Source of the DNA: Piscicola geometra
Taxonomy: Eukaryota; Annelida; Clitellata; Hirudinida; Piscicolidae
Reading direction: 5' to 3'
Assembly (NCBI GenBank): GCA_943735955.1
Contig: OX030960.1
Span: 9,797,288-9,861,287, forward strand
DNA length: 64,000 bases
A model generated the notes under the pieces. It saw nothing but the letters and a program-made list of their open reading frames with translations. It made no database searches and was not told the origin of the DNA. Below, one piece after another: positions 40,201 to 64,000 of this stretch. The stretch's first letter is position 1, and every line of letters begins with the position of its first letter. The position numbers were made by a program, and so were the translations under genes.

Positions 40201-42789
40201 GTGGGTGGGTGCAATGGAAGGGGCTTGGAGGGGGGTGGGTGGGTACAATGGAAGGGGCTTGGAGGAGGGTGAGTGGGTGCAATGGAAGGTGCTTGGAGAA
40301 GGGTGGGTGGGTGCAATGGAGGGTGCTTGGAGGAGGGTGGGTGGGTGCAATGGAGAGTGCTTGGAGGGGGGTGGGTGGGTGCAATGGAAGGGGCTTGGAG
40401 GGGGGTGGGTGGGTGCAATGGAGGGTGCAATGGAAGATGGTGGGTGGGTGCAATGGAGGGTGCTTGGAGGGGGGTGGGTGGGTGCAATGGAGGGTGCTTG
40501 GAGGGGGTGGGTGGGTGCAATAGAGGGTGCTTGGAGGAGGGTGGGTGGGTGCAATGAAGAGTGCTTGGAGGGGGGTGGGTGGGTGCAATGGAAGGGGCTT
40601 GGAGGGGGGTGGGTGGGTGCAATGGAGGGTGCAATGGAAGATGGTGGGTGGGTGCAATGGAAGAGGGTGGGTGGGTGCAATGGAGAGTGCTTGGAGGGGG
40701 GTGGGTGGGTGTAATGGAAGGGGCTTGGAGGGGGGTGGGTGGGTGCAATGGAGGGTGCAATGGAAGATGGTGGGTGGGTGCAATGGAAGAGGGTGGGTGG
40801 GTGCAATGGAGGGTGCTTGGAGGGGGGTGGGTGGGTGCAATGGAGAGTGCTTGGAGGGGGGTGGGCGGGTGCAATGGAGGGTGCTTGGAGGGAGGTGGGT
40901 GGGTGCAATGGAGGAGGTGCATTGGAAGGGGGGTGGGCGGATGCAATGGAGGGTGCTTGGAGGAGGGTGGGTGGGTGCATTGGAAGGGGTGCAGTGGAGC
41001 GGGTGCAAGGATGGGAGCTTGGAGGTGGGTGGGTGGAAGTGTGTGAATAAGTGGGTGGGTGAAGATGTGGGTAGGTGGATTGAGTGGATGGGAAATGCAT
41101 AAATGCACTCACATGCACACGTTCATTAATGTACACACACAAATGCACACCCATACAAATGCACACACATGCACACACACAAATGCATTCACACACACAC
41201 ACGTATGAGGCATGGCTGGAGAAACGAAGTAGGTGTTATTTATAGCAAGGTCTATTGCATTAGCCCCATGAAATTATATCGCCATGGCGCTGTTCTAACT
41301 CAATAGACGCCTCAATTGCCTGCCCACACAATGCCGCTCTTGTCGACCAGCACGTGACCTTTCATGTAGGTCACCATTTGACCTCATTCCTCTATCAAAA
41401 CACTGGGCATGCAAACAAACAAATATAGATGCATAAATGCAGCCATTCTATATCTTTACAAACACGGAAAAACAGAATCATAAAAACACAGACACACAAA
41501 CAAACACCCAAACATGAACAAATGAACACAAAAACATACAAAAACACAGAAACACACTTGTATTCGTGCCTCCGAGAGCGACAGGCGTTGGCTGAGTTCC
41601 TCCCGCATGAAGGCGTCGGGGTAGTGAGTTTCGTCAAAGAGTCTGTCAGAACAGAGTTGCTTGTCGTGTTTATTCAATTGAAAAGTCAACCATTCAAAGG
41701 AATTTCATTCTTTTGCCAACCATTTTAAACAATCAAGGTAAATTGTGGTTCTTGAAACAAAATCCCTCTAGACGCGCAGGAAGAGAAGAAAAAAGAGAAA
41801 GTCAGCACCTTTCAAGGTCGTTGAGTTGGTCCATCGTGAAGTTGGTTCTGCTCCGTCTCTGCTTCACCTTGCCTGCCAGCTCCATGCAGACGCCCTCCTC
41901 CAGCTGTGTGGAGTTGAGGGCAAGGGTGAGATGCAGAAGGGAACAGATGCAAAATCAAACTTAATTTTTAAAATTCTAGTGCAGTTATGGAGTTTCAAAG
42001 TCTCACTTCTTCTGCTTCCGAGTGTTTCTGTTCCCTCTCTGTCTCTCCAGCACTGGCTTTGTCTTCCTCTGTGAAGGCAGTCTGTTCGGGCAAGAGTGGT
42101 TTGGAGGAGTAGTAGAGGTTGTTGTAGTTGCTCTTGTTGTTGCTGTTGTTGCTGCTGCTGCTGTTGTTGTTGTCAGGTGAGTTGGGAGGTTTGATGCTTG
42201 TATCATGGTCGCTGTTGTGGTTGCTGTTGTTGTCGTTATGGTTAATGTCATCAGGGTAGTGGTTGTTGTTGTTGTTTGTCTGCCAGTTCTGGACTTGAGC
42301 ACTGCTAGAGCTTCTGCGGAGACGTCTTGAGCGATTCTCCGCATCTGCTTCCTCTTCTGTCTCCCCGCAACCTACACCCTCTGTTTTCTCTGTCTCGTCA
42401 ACGTGGGGATGGTTGTTGTGGTCGGCATCATATTTGTTGTTGTGGTTGTTGTTGGGCGCATCATATTTGTTGTTGTGGTTGTTGTTGGGGGCATCATATT
42501 TGTTGTTGTGGTTGTTGTTTTGAGTGTAGTTTTTGTCTGAGGTGCTGATGAAACTTCCACAAAGGCTTTTGCTGATTTCTCGTGCAGTTTTGTCGCTACC
42601 ACCGCAACGACAGTCTTCGTCTCTGTTCGCATCGGCCGTTAGAAACACCTTCTTGTCAGTTTCAGTGACGACATCACACTCATCTTCCTCCTCCTCCTCC
42701 TTCCTCCTCTTCCTTCCTCCGGCACAAGCCACCTTGCCTGCAGTAGTTGTACTCAAAGGTGCAAAGGTGCTTGATCGAGGATGCAACAT
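31226..42789 (-). CDS. SHOX: SHOX/SHOX2-type paired-class homeobox transcription factor
   Basis: Five phase-consistent exons: 42789-42007, 41903-41809, 41642-41558, 34862-34805 and 31956-31226, giving about 583 residues. The homeodomain is [60 protein letters not shown]. The [18 protein letters not shown] stretch and Gln50 are diagnostic of SHOX. One intron splits homeodomain codon 18 and another falls at 46/47, the classic paired-class position. The large N-terminal exon is acidic and Asn-rich, with a [11 protein letters not shown] repeat. The C-terminal exon is Ser/Pro-rich and ends [15 protein letters not shown], a weak echo of the OAR motif (LKARKHAEALGL type). In vertebrates SHOX acts in limb and neural patterning. 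Human SHOX has 292 residues, so both flanks are expanded. The start is uncertain because the ATG context is weak and an acceptor-like CTGCAG lies about 50 bases inside. Confidence 0.93.
31960..32735 (+). repeat. 24-bp G-rich array in SHOX intron 4
   Basis: About 32 copies of a 24-base unit, TGGTGGTTTAGTGAGGGGGA with a short AATGG joint. A GAGATGGAAT variant recurs at semi-regular spacing, suggesting block duplication. Multiples of three keep it open in frame. Confidence 0.96.
33470..33770 (+). repeat. Purine-only GGAGGAGAATGGA array
   Basis: About 20 copies of a 15-base unit such as GAGGAGGAGAATGGA with AAGAGGAGAAGAATGG variants. It is almost pure purine over 300 bases. SHOX intron. Confidence 0.93.
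34116..34245 (+). repeat. 12-bp CTCTATGGCATC array
   Basis: About ten copies with CTCTATGGCATT variants. SHOX intron. Confidence 0.93.
34930..35690 (+). repeat. 22-bp G-rich array in SHOX intron 3
   Basis: About 34 copies of a unit with GTGGTGTTTGGGTGGGGGAG. Because 22 is not a multiple of three, the three frames rotate through the array without stops. Confidence 0.96.
35742..35905 (+). repeat. (GAGT)n microsatellite
   Basis: About 40 GAGT units, interrupted near 35840, 35870 and 35885 by GAGGAGT. SHOX intron. Confidence 0.97.
36040..36285 (+). repeat. 24-bp array TGCTTGCTTGTCTGTGTGAT
   Basis: About ten copies of a 24-base unit with GTGATTGCC or GTGAATGTC ends. SHOX intron. Confidence 0.95.
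36340..36465 (+). repeat. (TG)n-rich microsatellite with TATG interruptions
   Basis: Imperfect TG run with TATGTG and TTTGTG. SHOX intron. Confidence 0.9.
36690..36870 (+). repeat. C-rich array CCACCACCCTTCCACCCC
   Basis: About ten copies of an 8 to 18-base pyrimidine-biased unit. It is the one array in the SHOX introns that is C-rich on the plus strand. Confidence 0.88.
37925..38215 (+). repeat. 28-bp array with CCCTCCCTGTGTGGTGCATG
   Basis: About ten copies of a unit of that string plus GGCTGATC. SHOX intron. Confidence 0.95.
38512..38702 (+). repeat. 12-bp TGACAACCACAC array
   Basis: About 16 copies, nearly identical. SHOX intron. Confidence 0.96.
38815..41030 (+). repeat. 34-bp G-rich minisatellite, 2.2 kb
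   Basis: About 65 copies of a unit built from GCTTGGAGGGGGGTGGGTGG and GTGCAATGGAGAGT. A shorter GCAATGGAAGATGGTGG variant recurs at intervals, marking higher-order blocks. It has no stop codon in any minus-strand frame over more than 2.2 kb. SHOX intron 3. Confidence 0.97.
42405..42530 (-). repeat. 33-bp coding repeat in SHOX exon 1
   Basis: Three to four copies of a unit coding [11 protein letters not shown] on the minus strand. It keeps the SHOX frame open. Confidence 0.9.
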
Positions 42790-42959
42790 GACAACAGTTC
42801 ACACGCGCACCAGGTGTCACGTACATATGTTTGCGTGCAGTGACCTGCAATTAGCTGCAATTAAGACCTGACGTGAAATGCAAGCACCCTCACTCTCTTG
42901 TGTGCCTTCAAGTGTTCGTGTGCATGTTTGTCGATGTGTTATTATGAGTGTGTGTGTGT

Positions 42960-43285
42960 AAATAATTTTTCTAACAACAACCACGTTTACAAGGATAACT
43001 ACAGCAACAACAACCACATTTACAAGGACAACTACAGCAACAACAACCACATTTACATGGACAACTACAGAAACAACAACCACATTTACAAGGACAACTA
43101 AAGCAACAACAACCACATTTACAAGGACAACTACAGAAACAACAACCACATTTACAAGGACAACTACTGCAAAAACAACCACATTTACAAGGACAACTAC
43201 AGAAACAACAACCACATTTACAAGGACAACTACAGCAACAACAACCGCATTTACAAGGACAACTACAGCAACAACAACCACCAAA
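42960..43285 (+). repeat. 33-bp array with ACATTTACAAGGACAACTAC
   Basis: About ten copies of that string plus AGCAACAACAACC. It lies 170 to 500 bases upstream of the SHOX start on the minus strand. Confidence 0.96.
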
Positions 43286-43289
43286 GCAA

Positions 43290-44301
43290 CTGCACTACTA
43301 CGATATAGAGCATAAATGATGTCATTAGAGCGTCATTAGAGCATCCGTAGCGGCTAATCGTTGCAGCGTTTAATTCAGCAATCAAGTCGAGATCAAAGCC
43401 AACAGATGTTGCAGTGTTGCAGTGTTGCAGTGTTATAAGGTTACTTCATGTCATGAGACACTGGTGCGACTAACTAACGCAAGAGGAAGATGACTATGAT
43501 GGCTGGTATGTCGTTGCTGGGTGCCAGCCTTTTAGAGCTCCAGTTCCTAATAGGACCTGAAATGCTGCATTAATTTAAAAGTGAATTCTGCAGGCGGATT
43601 AATAACTTAGTTTTTAATTTGCTCATTTATTTCTTTTCTACTGATTATCAATTAGCAATCTTAATTGGCAATTAGGAGGACGTGGATTCGGAGAGGTGTG
43701 CAGAGTTTGAGCCTATTAGTGGGAGATGCCGAGTGACGTCAGAAGCGGTAAGCCGGCACTAAGGAGGACTAAACTTGATGGCAATCAACTTTTGAGCATG
43801 TGTCTCAGTGCAGTTTTGCTTTGTATGTGACTTTGTGCCAGAGACGTGAGGGAGAAGGACATTCAAAAGACTGAATTGCTCTTCAGGCAAGAAAGAGGAG
43901 GAAGGAGGGAGGGCTGGTGAGAAAAGAGGGTAAAAAAGAGAACAGGAAAGAGGGAAGGAAGGAAAGAAAAAAAGAAGGGAGGAGGGAAGGAAGGGAGGAG
44001 GGAAGGAAAGAAAGAAGGAAGGAAGGGAAGAGGGAAGGAAGGGAAGAGGGAAGGAAGGGAGGAAGGAAGGGAGGAGGGAAGGAAGGTAGGAGGAAAGGAA
44101 GGGAGGAGGGAAGGAAGGGAGGAAGGAGGGTAGGTAAGGACATGGGAAGTAAAGGCAGTTTATTGGAAGGGCAAACACACTAGTTAATCGAATCAGGTGG
44201 AGATTGAATTAACAGCTCTTTTCTGTTTGCCTTGCAATTTGCGCTCTGCAACTCTTGCACCACTTTTATTTAGGATAAAAAAAGGTTTGAGCGGTGAAGG
44301 C
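43290..44301. other. Region upstream of SHOX
   Basis: Apart from the purine tract at 43905-44130 it holds no recognisable feature. It may contain SHOX promoter elements if the start at 42789 is right. Confidence 0.35.
43905..44130 (+). repeat. Purine-only GGAAGGAAGGGAGGA tract
   Basis: About 220 bases of almost pure purine with a 15-base rhythm. Confidence 0.93.
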
Positions 44302-45339
44302 TCAAACTTCGCAGCGGAGTGGAGCCTTCGCAGTGCTCATCGACGATCGCAGCATCATTTGGAGCGTCTGTGAAGCGATGCAGCACTCACGCGGTGCGAT
44401 GAGACTGGCCACGTTGAAGGAGCCTCCACTGCATTCTGCTGCTGCTTTTTCACAAGTCGTAGTGGTTGTGTCGTCGCTGATGTAGTCGTGGTTGAGGGGA
44501 AGGTGGTGGTGGCTGGTGTGGTCGTGCTGTTCACTATGAACGCTTCCACACTTCCTTTCTTGGTGGCTGGACTTCTTGCAGGGTGGAGTGATGACCTTCC
44601 TTCCACTCCAACCTCTTCTCCTCTTTACCTCAACATCTCCCTGCAGACATTTGTCATCGGAGACTTCATTGTGGTTCCTTCTTTGCAAACCTTTCACAAA
44701 CAATCGCAAGTTGCAATCGTCTTCACTTTTCACCGCGAAGAAACTCGTCTCGTGCACACTGTCACTCACCACATCTACCTCTTCCTCTTCCTCTTCTTCT
44801 TTTTCTCTTTTTTCTTTTTCTCCATCACCATCATCGTCACCATCATCATCATCATCGTCTTCATCATTTTCCTTTTTCCGGTCAGCACAGCCCTTGATAG
44901 GCCTTCCATGCACTCTTTCCTCCTCCCTCAAGCACGCCACGCAGTTCGAGAAGTCGTCTTCGAATCTGCTTTCTTGCCCTGCTCTGGCTCTGAGGGCCAC
45001 TTTAGAATGCGTGTAGTAGTGCTTGTTGTGGTCGTTGTGTAGAAGACTGCTGTGGTTATGGTAGCTGATTTCATGGTTGTCATGGTGGTTGTCATGGTGG
45101 TTGTCATGGTGGTTGTCATGGTGATTGTCGTGGTGGTTGTCATAGTGGTTGTCATGGTGGCTGTCATGGTGGTTGTCGTGGTGGGGCCAGTTGTAGACCA
45201 TGTTCACCAAGGACACAGCCTTCCTGCTCTCGAACGACTGGCAAACGAACTCAGCCAACCTCTCCATCACTGAATCATCTTCAAAAACAACGACAACAAT
45301 GTTGACTGCTGCTGCTGCTACAGAGGTGCACGCAAACAT
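44302..45339 (-). CDS. Hypothetical acidic ORF upstream of SHOX
   Basis: A 345-residue frame with a true ATG at 45337-45339. It begins MFACTSVAAAAVNIVVVVFE, then a plausible coding stretch (ESRKAVSLVNMVYNW), a His/Asp repeat from a 12-bp array (45062-45185), a mixed region (FSNCVACLREEERVHGRPIK), an Asp/Glu/Lys-rich stretch and a mixed tail ending APLRCEV. It lies 1.5 kb upstream of SHOX on the same strand, so it could be a separate gene, a 5' part of SHOX, or chance. Complex sequence outside the repeats makes chance less likely. No domain is recognised. Confidence 0.4.
   Translation of the reverse strand: MFACTSVAAAAVNIVVVVFEDDSVMERLAEFVCQSFESRKAVSLVNMVYNWPHHDNHHDSHHDNHYDNHHDNHHDNHHDNHHDNHHDNHEISYHNHSSLLHNDHNKHYYTHSKVALRARAGQESRFEDDFSNCVACLREEERVHGRPIKGCADRKKENDEDDDDDDGDDDGDGEKEKREKEEEEEEEVDVVSDSVHETSFFAVKSEDDCNLRLFVKGLQRRNHNEVSDDKCLQGDVEVKRRRGWSGRKVITPPCKKSSHQERKCGSVHSEQHDHTSHHHLPLNHDYISDDTTTTTCEKAAAECSGGSFNVASLIAPRECCIASQTLQMMLRSSMSTAKAPLRCEV
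45062..45185 (+). repeat. 12-bp GGTTGTCATGGT array
   Basis: About ten copies. It lies inside the hypothetical 345-residue frame on the other strand. Confidence 0.94.
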
Positions 45340-45769
45340 CTCTCACCGCCTCTCTTTTCTATGCCGTCTGCTAATTGAGCAACCAATGGCGTGCCTCGTT
45401 AAGCCTCAGCGCTCCAATCAGCGACGAGTATCGAGCTATATCAATCACGTGCCTGCAAAAGACCCCTCCTCCATTACGCTCTAACCGGATTACAGCGTGC
45501 TTTGATAGGCTTTTGATAAATTGCACTTCACGCTCGATCTGCCGCGCCTCTGCGCCCTTGCAGCGGAAGGCAATTAGGAGACTACTGAGGTTGCATCGGC
45601 GTTTGGAGTTGCTTTGGTGGCCTTTAAGCGTTTCGAATGTTTCCACTGAACCATCGCACCCACCTCTCGCATTTCACCCATCGACGAACTTCGTTAAGTT
45701 GGTCTATTGAGTTAATTAAGGGGTGCTTGAGGAGTCGAGAAGGAGGTTAAAAGGGTGGTCTTTGGCTTG

Positions 45770-46295
45770 GTGTGGTGGAGAGGTTGTTGTTGATGTGGTG
45801 GAGAAGTTGTTGTTGGTGTGGTGGAGAGGTTGTTGTTGGTGTGGTGGAGAAGTTTTTATTGGTGTGGTGGAGAGGTTGTTGTTGGTGTGGTGGAGAGGTT
45901 GTTGTTGGTGTGGTGGAGAGGTTGTTGTTGGTGTGGTGGAGGAGTTGTTGTTGGTGTGGTGGAGAGGTTGTTGTTGGTGTGGTGGAGAGGTTGTTGTTGG
46001 TGTGGTAGAGAAGTTGTTGTTGGTGTGGTGGAGAAGTTGTTGTTGGTGTGGTGGAGAGGTTGTTGTTGGTGTGGTGGAGGAGTTGTTGTTGGTGTGGTGG
46101 AGAGGTTGTTGTTGGTGTGGTGGAGAGGTTGTTGTTGGTGTGGTAGAGAAGTTGTTGTTGGTGTGGTGGAGAAGTTGTTGTTGGTGTGGTGGAGAGGTTG
46201 TTGTTGGTGTGGTGGAGAGGTTGTTGTTGGTGGGATGGAGAGGTTGTTGTTGGTGTGGTGGAGAGGTTGTTGTTGGTGTGGTGGAGAGGTTGTTG
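45770..46295 (+). repeat. 23-bp array TTGTTGTTGGTGTGGTGGAG
   Basis: About 23 copies of that string plus AGG, with GTAGAGAAG and GGAGGAG variants repeated in a fixed order, which shows duplication of a block of several units. Confidence 0.96.
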
Positions 46296-47034
46296 TTTTT
46301 TTGTGGTTGGTGTTGGTTTGTGGTGGTTGATATATACTGGCTTATGAGGATGGCTCATTTTAAAGCCTTTTTGCTTCTCCAAAGATGCCGCTGGGAGTGG
46401 GTGCTAGAGTGGAAGGTGGAGTCGTTTATGGATCACAGCAAGCTTGGGCGTCAAACTTTAATTATTCATCAAGGATTCGATACACTCGCAATGGCATTGG
46501 AAAGCTGAATTCGTTTTTGAAACCCGCCAGAGGGTGCTGTTTGTTTAGAGTCCAATCAAGTGACATTAATTATTCACGCTGTTTAGCACTTCCTTCAAGA
46601 AGTTCTCTCAAAGATGTCGAGAATATTTTTCAATCGTTCGCTAGGGTTCGGCAGAAAAAGTAGAGCATGAAGAGATGAGATAAAGATGATTTTTAAAGTA
46701 TAAGTGCTGAAAATCTCAATAAATTATTCTAGAGAAAGGTCCGTTTTGTTCGGAGTGCGCAGTTTTTAGTGTGCAGTCGAACAGGAGCCAGCGCATAATC
46801 ATCTCTCAAAGCATGGCGTCCAAATATCAAATTGTCCACTTTGTGGACTCAAAAATCACAAACTTCAGCCAAATTGTGAACTTATTTATTATTAATATAA
46901 TTATAATTATAATAATTATTATTTCTTCTACCTTCCTCCTCATTCTTCTCTTTTTCCTCCACCAACATCTACAAGCTTCAAACACTGCACCAATCCCAAA
47001 GTAGTGTCTTTGTGCTTCCATGTGAGGTCATACA

Positions 47035-47152
47035 AGCTGACATGCAAGCTGACATGCATGCTGACATGCAAGCTAACATGCAAGCTGACATACAAGCTGA
47101 CATGCAAGCTGACATGCAAGCTGACATGCAAGCTGACATGCAAGCTGACAAA
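47035..47152 (+). repeat. 12-bp ACATGCAAGCTG array
   Basis: About ten copies with single-base variants. Confidence 0.95.
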
Positions 47153-47898
47153 TGTTTCCATTGTTTCGTGACTTGGAGCTCCTCTTACATGCTCACAAAC
47201 TGATTCACTCCTCGAAGACCTGACTTCGTGATTTTCAAGTGCTTGACACGTGAACACTAATCGTTTTCGATCGCATAAAACTATTTGATGATCAAATTTT
47301 GATCGAACACGAATCGAATGAGTTTAAACTTTTCGATACCTAATCGAATCGACCCTAATTCCTTGCATTCATTGATTGACTGCAACACATATTTCGTCCA
47401 TTAAGATCCCATATAAAATATATATATCTGTATTTATTTTCATTTATGTATTTATATATCTGGATGTATATAAGTGTATACATGTGTATATATGCAATGG
47501 CCTGGTATAACTTGCAGCGTATAATGCTTGTGGAGGCAAGCCACCAGTGCGATGTGTGCACATGCAACCCTGAAAGTGAAAGAAGCACTTCAGAGAATAA
47601 ACTCAAGTTGTAACCTTCCAGGTGTTTGTTCTGCTGAATCATGATGATGATGATGATGATGATGATTATGATGATGATGTGCTAACCCACTTGTAAAGAG
47701 TGATCTTGGTTGAAGGCATTTGTTGACTCTTTCATTCTGAAAGCTTCGTTGAACTGCCAAGTCTGCATCTGCTCCGATCTTCAAGGGCCTCAGTGTTCCA
47801 GCTGCCCTGGTCCACTCTGCCTCATCCCATGACCACATCGCCCTGCCAACTGCACTACTCTTCTAGGATTACCACTGCCCAGTGTATGCCATAGGATC

Positions 47899-48251
<353 letters not shown>

Positions 48252-48281
48252 ACCACGGCAAACAACCACATCTTGCCCCAA

Positions 48282-63999
<15,718 letters not shown>

Positions 64000-64000
64000 C

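Noticed and set aside
38732..41202. 758- to 774-residue Pro/His/Thr-rich frames on the minus strand
   Set aside because: They coincide exactly with the 34-bp array, overlap in all three frames and lie in the SHOX intron. Kept only as an array observation.
42960..43285. CRISPR-like array of 33-bp units
   Set aside because: Units are contiguous with no unique spacers and the genome is animal; it is a simple tandem repeat. The same holds for all other arrays here.

Overview
The window is eukaryotic nuclear DNA. Genes are split by GT-AG introns, poly(A) signals can be found, and the products are animal ones: a SHOX-type homeobox gene, a neuronal-type calcium-channel gamma subunit, cofilin, PEX6, and a PLAC/EGF class of extracellular proteins. 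Short introns, SINE-like tails (GCGCTATA followed by TTGATTGA) and a very high load of micro- and minisatellites fit a lophotrochozoan invertebrate. An annelid is my best guess, but the sequence cannot settle it.

Layout. 0.9-2.1 kb: DNAJB-type Hsp40 (+). 2.8-5.2 kb: three exons of a cysteine-rich PLAC-like protein (-), with a 1.58-kb hAT element carrying a perfect 8-bp target duplication in one intron and a tRNA-derived SINE in the next. 6.8-7.8 kb: MGST3 (+), convergent with SDHAF1 at 8.2-8.4 kb (-). 9.2-10.25 kb: ADF/cofilin (-) with an ATG-only first coding exon. 11.2-13.4 kb: an unrecognised multi-exon gene (-). 14.2-20.1 kb: a cluster of five small related genes, A to C on the minus strand and D and E on the plus strand. 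They share one core motif that I cannot assign to a named family, and this is the best candidate for something undescribed. About 21 kb: a small hypothetical ORF (-). 22.2-30.9 kb: PEX6 (+), whose largest intron holds an intronless EGF-repeat membrane protein gene on the opposite strand. 31.2-42.8 kb: SHOX (-), convergent with PEX6. 44.3-45.3 kb: a long hypothetical acidic ORF (-). 48.3-64.0 kb: a CACNG5/7-like (stargazin family) gene (+) ending at the last bases of the window.

The introns, above all those of SHOX and CACNG, are largely tandem arrays. They include a 2.2-kb G-rich 34-bp array, a 4.5-kb 20/21-bp array with higher-order structure, and many 12-bp arrays. Because unit lengths are often not multiples of three and lack stop codons, they create very long spurious open frames on both strands; these are not reported as genes. 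The genes do not form a pathway: peroxisome biogenesis, actin turnover, mitochondrial complex II assembly, chaperoning, detoxification, patterning and excitability sit side by side as expected for an animal chromosome.

Exon boundaries were worked out by hand from GT/AG sites and reading phase. Boundaries stated with exact bases are phase-consistent; others are marked as uncertain.
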